Origin: Halalkalibacter akibai JCM 9157
Lineage (GTDB): Bacteria; Bacillota; Bacilli; Bacillales; Bacillaceae_D
Direction of reading: 5' to 3'
Assembly: GCF_000513135.1 (NCBI RefSeq)
Contig: NZ_BAUV01000007.1
Coordinates: forward strand, 62,001 to 126,000
DNA length: 64,000 nucleotides
Below, piece after piece: positions 1 to 7,659 of this stretch (its first letter is position 1; the number at the start of each line of letters is the position of its first letter). A program made the translations under genes and the position numbers. Under the pieces are notes generated by a model. The model searched no databases. It saw only the letters and a list, made by a program, of their open reading frames with translations, and was not told the DNA's origin.

Positions 1-110
1 ACTTTAGAAAAATGACAGGGCTAATGACTAAAATTAGAGCTTATAAAATTGTCACCGGAACCTAGAAACTCTCATAAAATTTTATAAGAAGATTTATGGG
101 AGGGGTTACT

Positions 111-557
111 TTGAACAAGTATTGGCCAAACAATTGGAAAAAATCATTACCGAATTTCCTTGGAGAAGATTTCTTTGCAAGCTTTGAGAATATGGATATA
201 GAAGGTAGTAGTACAAATACAAGTATCAATATGAATATGTATGAGTCAGGTCATGAATTATTGTGTATTTTCACATTGCCAGGCTTAAAGCTAGAAGATG
301 TTGATATTTATGTATACGAAAAAACACTTGAGGTAAGTGGAACGATGCACATTGATTACAATGGTTTTAGGCTACTTCATCAAGAAATTTATCAAGGGCC
401 AGTTAAAAGAACAGTAGAATTGCCATTTGCTGTGAGAGATGATAAAGTAGAAGCTTTTTTTAAAGGTGGGAATCTTTTTATCCATTTATTTCGACTTATT
501 CGACCAGAACAATCAAAAAACAAAGTTGTTGTACAAAATCTAGATAAGACCAGTTAA
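111..557 (+). CDS. Hsp20/alpha-crystallin family small heat-shock protein
   Basis: This is a small heat-shock-type protein of about 148 residues. Its C-terminal two thirds form an alpha-crystallin-like beta sandwich: a LPGLKLEDVDIYVYEKTLEVSG stretch, then a VELPFAVRDDKVEAFFKGGNLFIHL stretch typical of the last ACD strands. The C-terminal I-x-I tail is not obvious. Family members are ATP-independent holdases, and in Bacillaceae divergent ones (CotP type) are found in spores. The neighbouring gerP-like genes make a spore role possible, but that is inference. I chose TTG at 111 because a GGGAGGGG site lies just upstream; the in-frame ATG at 96 overlaps that site and has no site of its own. A hairpin terminator follows directly. 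Confidence 0.8.
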   Translation: MNKYWPNNWKKSLPNFLGEDFFASFENMDIEGSSTNTSINMNMYESGHELLCIFTLPGLKLEDVDIYVYEKTLEVSGTMHIDYNGFRLLHQEIYQGPVKRTVELPFAVRDDKVEAFFKGGNLFIHLFRLIRPEQSKNKVVVQNLDKTS

Positions 558-579
558 AAATAAAACTGGTCTCTTTTTT
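547..579 (+). terminator. Intrinsic terminator after the Hsp20 gene
   Basis: The inverted repeat AGACCAGTT / AACTGGTCT has an 8-base loop and is followed by a run of six T. The left arm overlaps the stop codon. Confidence 0.9.
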
Positions 580-688
580 CATATAGGTCTATGGACAAAA
601 TGATTGAAATATACATAATGCGGGATGGTCTAAATGTCGTGTTTTAGTGAAAGTAACATCCTAGACAAACAGAAATGAGGTGGTTTTA

Positions 689-1843
689 TTGGGCTTTTTT
701 GATGATCACGGGCTGAGTTATAGAAAAAAGAAAGCACTTGAAAGTGACCGGGAATATGATCTTCTAGGGATGGAGCAAGCAGCAAAAGAAGCCAAAATAC
801 CTGAAATCGAAAACAAAAAGATTTTGGAGCGTTCGGTAAAGTATGGCCTAGAAGCAGCTCCATCAATTGGAGATCGAACGATTTCAACCTTTACGCGAGA
901 GCCACGCCCTGCCTATGCGGGTATCCCTACTTTCCTTCGAGCGCCGTTTTTAGAAGATGTCCGAAAAGTCGGAGAATACGATGTAGCTTTTATGGGGGTT
1001 CCTTTTGACATCGGAACGACTTACAGAGCAGGTGCCAGGTTTGGACCCGAGGCAATCAGAAGAATTTCTAAGCTTTATACGAGTTATAGTTATGAAAAAG
1101 GAGTAGATTTAGTCGAATCACTAAATATGTGTGATGTAGGTGACGTCTTTACAATAGCAAACATAGAAAAAAGTTTTGATCAGATATTCAAAGCTGTATC
1201 TCATGTATTTGCACAAGGAACACTTCCAGTTATGCTCGGTGGAGATCATGCAATTGGTTATCCTTGTCTAAAGGCAATTGCAGATAATGTTGATGGCAAA
1301 GTGGGAATTATTCATATGGACCGTCACTTAGATTTGCAGGAGAAAGACATGGATGAACGAATGCATACAACTCCTTGGTTTCATGCAACGAATATTCCAA
1401 ACGCACCACCCGAGAACTTAGTTCAGGTTGGTATAGGTGGCTGGCAAGTACCAAGAGAGGCTGTTCAAAATGTACGTAAATTTAACACGACAGCCATTTC
1501 CATTATGGATATTGAGAGACTAGGGATTGAAAAAGTAGCTGAGATCGCTTTAGAAAAAGCATGGAAGGGAGCAAAAGCGGTTTATTTAAGTGTAGATATT
1601 GATAGCTTTGATGCGGGATTTGTTCCGGGAACGGGTTGGCCTGAACCTGGTGGGTTTACACCTAGAGAAGGATTGAAATTCTTAGATCTTATCGCGCGAG
1701 AAGGAATTTGTGGTTTAGAGGTTGTAGAGGTTTCACCTCCTTATGATATAAGTGATAAAACCGCTTTGTTAGCGACGCGTATCATAGCAGATGTGCTTGC
1801 GTCGATGGTTGATGCTGGTAAATTAGGTAAGAAATTTTCCTGA
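689..1843 (+). CDS. Ureohydrolase-fold metalloenzyme, probable guanidine hydrolase-like branch
   Basis: This protein of about 384 residues belongs to the arginase/agmatinase fold. Counting from GTG 680, metal-site motifs are GGDH (residues 187-190), MDRHLD (213-218) and SVDIDSFD (304-311), with VVEVSPPYD at 348-356. Classical agmatinases have DAHxD where this protein has DRHLD, and they are near 300 residues; this one has a roughly 90-residue N-terminal extension. From memory, that combination, with the EKDMDERMHTTPWFHATN block, matches the nickel-dependent guanidine hydrolases described from cyanobacteria, which make urea and ammonia from guanidine. The substrate is therefore inferred, and agmatinase-family annotation remains possible. 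TTG 689 is preferred because AGGTGG lies five bases upstream; GTG 680 has no spaced site. A nickel-type ECF transporter lies nearby on both sides of a spore cluster. No HypA/HypB-like nickel chaperone is seen here. Confidence 0.75.
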   Translation: MGFFDDHGLSYRKKKALESDREYDLLGMEQAAKEAKIPEIENKKILERSVKYGLEAAPSIGDRTISTFTREPRPAYAGIPTFLRAPFLEDVRKVGEYDVAFMGVPFDIGTTYRAGARFGPEAIRRISKLYTSYSYEKGVDLVESLNMCDVGDVFTIANIEKSFDQIFKAVSHVFAQGTLPVMLGGDHAIGYPCLKAIADNVDGKVGIIHMDRHLDLQEKDMDERMHTTPWFHATNIPNAPPENLVQVGIGGWQVPREAVQNVRKFNTTAISIMDIERLGIEKVAEIALEKAWKGAKAVYLSVDIDSFDAGFVPGTGWPEPGGFTPREGLKFLDLIAREGICGLEVVEVSPPYDISDKTALLATRIIADVLASMVDAGKLGKKFS

Positions 1844-1854
1844 GGGATAAAATC

Positions 1855-1884
1855 AAAAGACCGGATTGAATCCCGGTCTTTTTT
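1855..1884 (+). terminator. Intrinsic terminator after the ureohydrolase gene
   Basis: AAAAGACCGG / CCGGTCTTTT forms a ten-base-pair stem with an 8-base loop and ends in T residues. Confidence 0.92.
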
Positions 1885-1957
1885 AATAGGATATTTGCAA
1901 ACAGAAAGTACTTTTTAAACATGCAGGATTAAACGTAAACAAAAGGGAGGCTAATCT

Positions 1958-2785
1958 ATGCATGCCATTGAAATTAATCAATTGAGCTTCGAATATCAAG
2001 ACGGAACGAAGGCTGTCGATCAGATAACATTAAACATCCCTATGGGAGCAAAAGTGGCTATTCTTGGACCAAATGGGGCAGGGAAATCGACATTTCTACA
2101 TCATTTAAATGGCTTGAAGTTACCGCAATCAGGTACAGTTTCTGTTATGGGAATACCTTTAACTAAACAGAATTTAAAGGCAATACGTCAAAAGGTTGGC
2201 CTTGTTTTTCAAGATCCAGATGACCAGGTTTTTTCTGCAACCGTTTTAGAAGATGTTCAATTCGGACCACGAAATCTTGGAATGTCTGAACAAGAAATTG
2301 AGGATGTTTGCAGGGCATCTCTTGGCTCTGTTGGAATGTTGGAATTTAAACACAAAGCTCCATTTCATCTTAGCTATGGTCAAAAAAAGAGGGTTGCGAT
2401 TGCGGGGATTTTAGCTATGAAACCAGATATTGTTGTCCTTGATGAGCCGATGTCTTATCTAGATCCTCAAGGAAAGGATGACGTGGCAGCATTACTTCAA
2501 GGGCTAAATTTTATGGGTAAAACGATTATTTTATCAACACATGATGTTGATTTTGCCGCTTCTTGGGCAGATATTATTATTTTAATGAGAGAAGGACAAC
2601 TTCTTACAACAGGTGGACCGGAATTATTAGTGAATGAAGAATGGATTAGGAAAGCAAACTTACATTTGCCCACTATTGCCAGATTATTTCGGATGTTGGG
2701 TGAAAAAAAGTTGCCCGTAAATGAACAAGAAGCAGCCCGGATGTTATATAAAATATTATATAGTGAAGCAACCTCGGTTGATTAA
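1958..2785 (+). CDS. nikO: Energy-coupling factor ABC ATPase for nickel/cobalt uptake (NikO/CbiO type)
   Basis: This is a 275-residue cytoplasmic ATP-binding subunit. It shows Walker A GPNGAGKS (about residues 37-44), a Q-loop in LVFQDPDDQVFSATV, signature LSYGQKKR, Walker B IVVLDEP and the H-loop STHD. The FQDPDDQ motif is characteristic of ECF transporter ATPases of the CbiO/EcfA group. It would energise the NikM/NikQ membrane parts encoded at 6243-7615. Unusually, it is separated from them by about 3.4 kb of spore genes and lies on the opposite strand. The start has GGGAGG well placed upstream. It could instead serve another ECF S-component, but the only ECF membrane genes in view are nikM and nikQ. 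Confidence 0.85.
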   Translation: MHAIEINQLSFEYQDGTKAVDQITLNIPMGAKVAILGPNGAGKSTFLHHLNGLKLPQSGTVSVMGIPLTKQNLKAIRQKVGLVFQDPDDQVFSATVLEDVQFGPRNLGMSEQEIEDVCRASLGSVGMLEFKHKAPFHLSYGQKKRVAIAGILAMKPDIVVLDEPMSYLDPQGKDDVAALLQGLNFMGKTIILSTHDVDFAASWADIIILMREGQLLTTGGPELLVNEEWIRKANLHLPTIARLFRMLGEKKLPVNEQEAARMLYKILYSEATSVD

Positions 2786-2787
2786 CA

Positions 2788-3450
2788 TTATTCATCATTA
2801 CCGAAGTTGACTTCATCCATCTTTTCCTCAAATTCTTGTTCAAAGTTCTCAGTGTCAATATCATTAAATTGAATGCTATTGTTATCGTTAAGTAATTTCT
2901 GTAAGTCTCCCATTTCACCGAGAGTAGTCATTCCAATCATCAAATTTCCAGACAATTCTTCTACTGTTAATTCTTGAATTTTATAATTAATATTTTCAAT
3001 GTTTATTGGTTTCATGTTTTCTACTTTTTCTTTAAGCTCTTTATTCTCTTTTTCAATTTCCTCTAATTTCTTGGTGAGTGCTGTCATATGTTTAGTCAGT
3101 TGTTCCATTAGATTAATGTTCATTGTCTTTTGGTTAGAGGGTGAATACATTTTTTGATGTAATTCATCTGAACTCTCTTTAATTCGTTGTGTCTGTTCAA
3201 CTTCACTCGGTTCATTGTGCTGTTCGAATTCATTCGAATTTACTTCTGTCGGTTCTTGATAGAAATATTGGTCATAGTTATAAACATATTTTGGATCTGC
3301 CTGAACATAAGGAGTATTAGTTGGTTCAGAGTAGGGAATATAATATTGATCATAATAGGGTTGTTGTTGAAGTTCTGAATTTTGTTGTGGTTGCCAAGAT
3401 GTATAAGGAGGACTTTGATAATTCTGGTTCCAATAATACATGCCACTCAC
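2788..3450 (-). CDS. gerPC: Spore germination protein GerPC-like
   Basis: This 220-residue protein starts with a Tyr/Gln/Pro-rich segment (residues 1-75). A coiled-coil stretch of MEQLTKHMTALTKKLEEIEKENKELKEKVE type follows, then a conserved block with ENINYKIQELTVEELSG and LMIGMTTLG. The central coiled coil plus the YKIQxLxVxxLSGxLxIG block is the pattern of GerPC. In Bacillus, the gerP operon products help germinants cross the spore coat. It is the last gene of a leftward cluster of small spore proteins; the full gerPA-F set is not present here. No function beyond family membership is claimed. Confidence 0.75.
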   Translation of the reverse strand: MSGMYYWNQNYQSPPYTSWQPQQNSELQQQPYYDQYYIPYSEPTNTPYVQADPKYVYNYDQYFYQEPTEVNSNEFEQHNEPSEVEQTQRIKESSDELHQKMYSPSNQKTMNINLMEQLTKHMTALTKKLEEIEKENKELKEKVENMKPINIENINYKIQELTVEELSGNLMIGMTTLGEMGDLQKLLNDNNSIQFNDIDTENFEQEFEEKMDEVNFGNDE

Positions 3451-3492
3451 CCCTTAAAAATTCTTATTTGCTATCATTCATTTCATTCAAAC

Positions 3493-3723
3493 TTAGGTCT
3501 GTGTACCAGGTGGTAATTCAATAACCGGAACATCAATTGGTAATGCTAACTCCGTTTTTTCAGATTCTAAATCCATTTCTTCATCAGGCTCATTTTCTTC
3601 ATAATATGGTTTAGGAAATCTGGCACTGGTTGCCCGGTTACCGGCAAGAACTGTTTTCCCAATGTTTAAAGACCCAATCGTACTAATTGAGTTGATTCTA
3701 ATGTTCTTTATATTGATCTGCAT
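3493..3723 (-). CDS. Small GerPB/GerPE-like spore protein
   Basis: This is a 76-residue protein. Its N-terminus (INIKNIRINSISTIGSLNIGKTVLAGN) resembles the hydrophobic start shared by GerPB, GerPD and GerPE proteins, in which short strands with INSIS and IG are followed by a variable acidic or Pro-rich tail. The tail here is acidic (NEPDEEMDLESE) and ends LPPGTQT. It lies between gerPC and two GerPF-like copies on the same strand, so it is probably part of the same sporulation transcript. Which gerP paralogue it represents cannot be decided by eye. Confidence 0.6.
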   Translation of the reverse strand: MQINIKNIRINSISTIGSLNIGKTVLAGNRATSARFPKPYYEENEPDEEMDLESEKTELALPIDVPVIELPPGTQT

Positions 3724-3745
3724 GGGTAACAGTCCTTTCTATTAA

Positions 3746-3966
3746 TTAAATTTGTGTTTGAGTTTGATCTGCCATGTCTGGGTCATTGGTTAAATTGGCA
3801 TTATTAAATTGTAAGGGTGAAAAGTTGGCGTCTCCTGCTTGTGCGTAGCAACATTTATTTTTACATTTGCTTGGTGCCCTTTATGCAATACGTTTCCAAA
3901 GTTGACTGAGGCATTGGTGGAAGTACTATTGATACGGATACCGAAAATGTTATTAACATGTGTCAA
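3746..3966 (-). pseudogene. Frameshifted second copy of the GerPF-like spore gene
   Basis: On the minus strand, a TTG start with AGGAGG upstream opens a protein beginning THVNNIFGIRINSTSTNASVNFGN. It closely follows the intact copy at 4098-4322 up to HKGHQANVKINV. The reading frame then breaks: one base is missing near 3848 (GGC expected, GC present). In the shifted frame the homology resumes as YAQAGDANFSPLQFNNANLTNDPD and ends at a stop at 3746. The total length of 221 bases is one short of a multiple of three. It is either a recently inactivated tandem duplicate or an intact gene with a sequencing error. Confidence 0.8.
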
Positions 3967-4097
3967 AATAGATTCCTCCTAGATTTCGCCTATATTTTAG
4001 CCTATGCGAAAGAATAGAGGATGACACTGGAAATAACGTATGTAAAAACAAATAAGGACAGAACAAGAATGTTAGCCAAGTTCTGCCTTTTTTACAG

Positions 4098-4322
4098 TTA
4101 CACTTGCCCTTGTGCTTGATCAACTACATCAGGATCATTCGTTAAGTTGGCATTATTGAATTGTAGTGGAGAAAAATTGGCGTCACCGGGTTGTAAGTAG
4201 CCTACATTTGATTTCACATTAGCTTGATGTCCTTTATGCAAGGCATTCCCCATATTAATCGAAGCGTTGTTAGAGCTATTGTTAATTCTAATTCCAAATA
4301 TGTTATTCATATGTGTTAACAC
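4098..4322 (-). CDS. GerPA/GerPF-like small spore germination protein
   Basis: This protein has about 74 residues from a GTG start, or 70 from the internal ATG. The pattern FGIRINNSSNNASINMGN, then HKGHQANVKSN, then GDANFSP, ending in an NDPDVVDQ motif, matches the short GerPA/GerPF-type proteins that precede or follow gerP operons. A second, frameshifted copy lies immediately downstream. It is divergent from the LysM gene at 4498, so both probably use sporulation promoters in the 4323-4497 interval; I could not assign a sigma factor with confidence. Confidence 0.7.
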   Translation of the reverse strand: MLTHMNNIFGIRINNSSNNASINMGNALHKGHQANVKSNVGYLQPGDANFSPLQFNNANLTNDPDVVDQAQGQV

Positions 4323-4497
4323 GTTATCACGATCCTCTCGTTTATTCCTTATGACGTAATTTAAAGATACATATGAGCATATTATGCTGTCTGAATAGAT
4401 CAGTGCATTTAGAATTTAAGAAGAGTAATGGCAAATGCGTAGAGGTTTGAATAGACATATAGGGCTAAACTCAAAAATAAATAGGGAGGCTAAAATC

Positions 4498-4971
4498 GTG
4501 AGACTTTATGTTACAAAAGAAGGTGAGTCGTTATATGATGTGGCTAAAACGTATAGTGTTCAATTTGAAATTTTAAAAGCGGTCAATAAACATATAACGG
4601 ATCCATCTTATATACCTGGGGATACTCAGATTACCATTCCTTCAGTTATGGGATTACCTGCAAATGTAATGGAGGTAAAACCTAACTACAGCACTAACGA
4701 GAATAAGGGGAATGTTTGTGCTTTTGTGGACGATACAATCGTTCATTATAATAAACCTAATTTAAGTCATTGGCCTTCTCAAGATTATACTCATCCACAT
4801 CCTAAAAATGGAACACATGCTGCTGAGAAGTTCAATGATCAAAGTACTCAGACGTACACACCGTCTCTTCCTTCCACACCATATGTCGCACCGTACACTC
4901 AACATCCTTATAAGCCAAAACAATATCAAAGGAACGTGGAACGGGGAGCGAGATATTATCAAAAAGATTAA
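4498..4971 (+). CDS. LysM-domain spore-coat-like protein
   Basis: This 157-residue protein starts directly with a LysM module: RLYVTKEGESLYDVAKTYSV, then FEILKAVNKHI, then YIPGDTQITIP. After it comes a low-complexity tail rich in Tyr, His, Pro, Thr and Gln, ending in an arginine/tyrosine-rich stretch. That layout (N-terminal LysM and Tyr/Pro/His-rich tail) resembles SafA and related inner-coat proteins that anchor to cortex peptidoglycan. I chose GTG 4498 because AGGGAGG is eight bases upstream; the ATG at 4435 would add 21 residues with no ribosome site. It is divergent from the gerP-like cluster, which supports a coat role. Confidence 0.7.
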   Translation: MRLYVTKEGESLYDVAKTYSVQFEILKAVNKHITDPSYIPGDTQITIPSVMGLPANVMEVKPNYSTNENKGNVCAFVDDTIVHYNKPNLSHWPSQDYTHPHPKNGTHAAEKFNDQSTQTYTPSLPSTPYVAPYTQHPYKPKQYQRNVERGARYYQKD

Positions 4972-4998
4972 CAAAATTATCCTATAGGGAACTTACTT

Positions 4999-5035
4999 AG
5001 AGAGGTGAATCACATCGATTTACGTCTCTTTTTTT
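4999..5035 (+). terminator. Terminator after the LysM gene
   Basis: AGAGAGGTGAAT pairs imperfectly with ATTTACGTCTCT and is followed by seven T residues. Confidence 0.75.
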
Positions 5036-5040
5036 CGCAT

Positions 5041-5094
5041 AAAAAAACTGAGAATGTTTTAAAGGTTAGAACCACCTATAAGACATTCCCAGTT
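5041..5094 (-). terminator. Terminator of the leftward nickel-transport operon
   Basis: AACTGAGAATGT pairs with ACATTCCCAGTT, giving a twelve-pair stem with one G-U. Read on the minus strand it is followed by seven T. It lies directly after the NikL-like gene. Confidence 0.85.
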
Positions 5095-5129
5095 AGTTTG
5101 TTCCTTAGGTACAGCTCATTATTAACAAG

Positions 5130-5591
5130 CTAAGACGATAGTTGATTTTTCTTTATCTTCGTTTTAATAGAGAAGTATACGGCAATAAGCACAGAAATGA
5201 ATACTACAGCTAGGGCAATCAGTAAACGGTGTCGATTAGATTCGCTAACCATTTCTTTATCTATTCGCCATTCGGAGCGATGTCCCATTCCATCTTCAGC
5301 AACAAAAGAAAAAGCCTGCTTGTCATCATAATAAAAATAGCCGTTTGAATCTAAAGATCCTACTTCAATTTCAACTCCTTTATCATCAAAGACCGTCACG
5401 GATGTTCTCGTTGAAAAACTCCCGTCATCATACATGACTTTAATGATTCCCGTTTCTACTTGCTCTATCAATAATTTATGAGCATAAATTGGAGAGGGAA
5501 GAGAAAGAACAAAAAAGAATAGTAAACTAATTATAAGACGTTTTTCATTAATGGCTGTGACTGTGATCATGTCCTTCATATTCCTTTTCAT
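5130..5591 (-). CDS. NikL-like auxiliary membrane protein of the nickel ECF transporter
   Basis: This protein has up to 153 residues. A signal-like hydrophobic segment (LIISLLFFFVLSLPSPIYA) precedes a mature start at HKLLIEQ. An extracytoplasmic beta-rich domain of about 90 residues follows, then a C-terminal transmembrane helix (LLIALAVVFISVLIAVYFSI) and a Lys-rich tail. Extracytoplasmic proteins of this architecture (NikN, NikK, NikL) accompany NikMQO nickel transporters. The histidine exposed at the mature N-terminus could be a metal ligand, which is inference. The reading frame overlaps the end of the lipoprotein gene by 44 bases, so it is probably translationally coupled and the exact start is uncertain. 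It is the last gene before the operon terminator. Confidence 0.6.
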   Translation of the reverse strand: MKRNMKDMITVTAINEKRLIISLLFFFVLSLPSPIYAHKLLIEQVETGIIKVMYDDGSFSTRTSVTVFDDKGVEIEVGSLDSNGYFYYDDKQAFSFVAEDGMGHRSEWRIDKEMVSESNRHRLLIALAVVFISVLIAVYFSIKTKIKKNQLSS

Positions 5592-6186
5592 GTTCTACCG
5601 TTATTTCAAATCCGTCTTCATTTGATATTTGCATCTGAAACTCATGAGCATGATGTTCTGTAAATAAAACATAACTCCCAGTTTCAACAACTTCAAATGT
5701 GAAATGTGTTGCATCGCTGTTTAATGGCAGGTTATAAACAAACTCATGTTGGGCAATAAAGTGATGATTGACGTCTGTTTCTTCAGGTGTTGCTTCAAAT
5801 AAATGTGCAGCATGATGCTCTAAATCGAGAATGTTTTTATTTTCTAGTATAAAGGCAACAAGGATACTTTCATCGCCAAATTCATTTTCATTAAATACTA
5901 AAGAATACGTTCCTTTTTCAAGCTGATAGGTACCAGCCCACTCATACGGCAACTCACCATGATGGCCAATTCCATCTGCTATACTATCTTCTTCTTCCTC
6001 TTCTTCCTCTTTGATTTCAGCTAAATCCACTTCTGTATCCTTTTCTTCAATGATCTCTTCTGATAGATCAGCTTCTTTATCTATCTCCTGCTCGATTACT
6101 GGATCGTTTTCCTCAACGTTTGTACAAGCAATTAAAGCGAAACTAAATAAGCTTATACTGATTATAAGTAAGCTAGTTTTCTTCAT
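5548..6186 (-). CDS. Histidine-rich lipoprotein, putative nickel-binding component
   Basis: This 212-residue protein has a lipobox ending LIAC (Cys about residue 21). It then has a very acidic linker containing eight consecutive acidic residues, and a domain of about 130 residues. Histidines are clustered: GHHGELP, LEHHAAHL, VNHHFIAQHE, TEHHAHE and the C-terminal GHDHSHSH. The protein would be anchored outside the membrane. Its place between nikQ and the nikL-like gene suggests metal capture for the transporter. I do not recognise a named family. The spacing from nikQ is about 56 bases, consistent with one transcript. The metal identity is inferred from context only; zinc or cobalt would also suit such histidines. 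Confidence 0.7.
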   Translation of the reverse strand: MKKTSLLIISISLFSFALIACTNVEENDPVIEQEIDKEADLSEEIIEEKDTEVDLAEIKEEEEEEEDSIADGIGHHGELPYEWAGTYQLEKGTYSLVFNENEFGDESILVAFILENKNILDLEHHAAHLFEATPEETDVNHHFIAQHEFVYNLPLNSDATHFTFEVVETGSYVLFTEHHAHEFQMQISNEDGFEITVEHEKEYEGHDHSHSH

Positions 6187-6242
6187 GTTAACAACTCCTC
6201 TGTTATAACCTAGTACTTTAGAATGAATAAAAGAACCTTGGC

Positions 6243-6989
6243 CTATATAAGGCCAATGTTACTTTTCTCAATGATGACCAGTGCAGATATGGTTAATACA
6301 ACTACCAAAGACTTACTAATATCGAATTTAGAAACAGCCTTGCATGAACCGAATTGAAGTTGACCAGTAAAGCTTCTAGATGTTAATGCTTCGTATACAT
6401 GTTCTGAACGGTCTAATGATTTGATTAATAAACAGCCAGTTAATTGGCCATATGTCCTCAGACTTTTGATATTAATACCTCCATTAAAGAAGCGTGCTTT
6501 AGCAGCAAGTTGCATTTTTTGTATATCTTCTAGAAATAAAAATACGTAACGATAAGAAAGCATTAGAACTGTAATTAATATAGGAGGGACTTTTAGATGA
6601 GCTAAACTATTCATAAATTGTTCTAATGATTGAGAATCTAATAAGATCGTTAAAACAGTCATAGATGTAAAGGCTTTGGTAATAATCAGAAGAGCAAAGA
6701 TTACATTATCATGAATCAATGAAAGGCCTTGATTAAATAACAAAGGAATGGTCATGAGTAGCAAAAATGGAGTAATAATGAGACAACGTTTAAATAATGA
6801 CTTAACTGGGATACCCATGAAACAAACGGTTGCAAAAGCAATGATGAAGGCTGTGAAGGCGAGAGCAAGTGATTGCAAGCTAATTACACCAAATATATAA
6901 AAGACAGCTGCTAGAAATTTTGTTCGTGGCTCCCAAGAAGAAGCCCATTTTCTGACACCCTCAATATTTTCATCTTCAAATGAAGCCAA
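6243..6989 (-). CDS. nikQ: ECF transporter transmembrane protein NikQ/CbiQ
   Basis: This integral membrane T-component has about 248 residues and several hydrophobic helices. It carries the coupling-helix region typical of CbiQ/EcfT: LAAKARFF (about residues 176-183) and, further on, EALTSRSFTG, in place of the usual Ala-Arg-Gly motifs. It would connect NikM to the NikO ATPase for nickel or cobalt import. TTG 6989 is the preferred start because a GGGGGA ribosome site lies about eight bases upstream; the longer frame from 7010 overlaps the end of nikM. Confidence 0.85.
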   Translation of the reverse strand: MASFEDENIEGVRKWASSWEPRTKFLAAVFYIFGVISLQSLALAFTAFIIAFATVCFMGIPVKSLFKRCLIITPFLLLMTIPLLFNQGLSLIHDNVIFALLIITKAFTSMTVLTILLDSQSLEQFMNSLAHLKVPPILITVLMLSYRYVFLFLEDIQKMQLAAKARFFNGGINIKSLRTYGQLTGCLLIKSLDRSEHVYEALTSRSFTGQLQFGSCKAVSKFDISKSLVVVLTISALVIIEKSNIGLI

Positions 6990-7003
6990 TACAATCTCCC
7001 CCT

Positions 7004-7615
7004 TTAGCAATTTAATTTTTTATCAAATAAATTGGGGCGTATTGTGTACAAATGTTTTACTGCAAATCCAGTTAAAACACCTTCTAGTAAGGCTAAAGGA
7101 AAGTAGGCTATAAAAACGAATCTAATAACTGAAAAGGCTCCCTCACCATAACGTTGATCGGATAAGAGCAAAAGAAGGATTAGTAAAAGGACACCTCCAC
7201 AAATGGCGGAAAAACCAGCCAAGAACCCCCTGAAGAAAAAAGGAACTTTCTTTAGTAAAGGAATTGACCAATAAATTAATAGAGCGGGGATGGACATTAG
7301 TAATGTATTTGCCCCTAAAGTTGTAATACCTCCGTGTTGAAATAACACAGCTTGAAGAATTAACCCAATGAAAATTCCAATAGGGGCTCTGCGACCGAGG
7401 ACCAATCCTAGGAAACCACCTAATAAAGGATGTACAGATGTGGGGCCAATGGGAATATTAATAAGAGTTGAAACGAAAAAAGCTCCTGTAAGTAAACTAA
7501 TTTTGGGGATTTCTTCTTCTTTTGTTCCCTTCAATGAGTAAATTAATAAACCAGTCGCACCAACCGTTGTTGCGATAGCTACGGATAGGTCGAGTACTCC
7601 ATCAGCGATATGCAC
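7004..7615 (-). CDS. nikM: ECF nickel/cobalt substrate-specific component NikM/CbiM
   Basis: This 203-residue polytopic membrane protein begins MHIADGVLD. The N-terminal Met-His pair and the MHIxDG signature form the metal-binding head of CbiM/NikM proteins. A second conserved segment (IPIGPTSVHPLLGGFLGLVLGRRAP) carries the internal histidine. NikM proteins usually have D-G in the head, whereas CbiM often has E-G, so nickel is slightly favoured. It starts at GTG with AAAGGAGGTGAG upstream. It is the first gene of the operon nikM-nikQ-lipoprotein-nikL-like. An inverted repeat overlaps its likely promoter. Confidence 0.9.
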   Translation of the reverse strand: MHIADGVLDLSVAIATTVGATGLLIYSLKGTKEEEIPKISLLTGAFFVSTLINIPIGPTSVHPLLGGFLGLVLGRRAPIGIFIGLILQAVLFQHGGITTLGANTLLMSIPALLIYWSIPLLKKVPFFFRGFLAGFSAICGGVLLLILLLLLSDQRYGEGAFSVIRFVFIAYFPLALLEGVLTGFAVKHLYTIRPNLFDKKLNC

Positions 7616-7659
7616 AGATCGTACTCACCTCCTTTAAATAAATTTGATTATCCAGACTG

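Noticed and set aside
590-676. Possible guanidine riboswitch before the ureohydrolase gene
   Set aside because: A small nested stem (GGATG/CATCC and CTAAA/TTTAG) can be drawn, but the conserved guanidine-I, -II and -III sequence elements are absent.
4051-4090. Terminator between the two GerPF-like genes
   Set aside because: The hairpin GGACAGAAC/GTTCTGCC has its T run on the plus strand, where no gene ends; on the minus strand the tail is weak.
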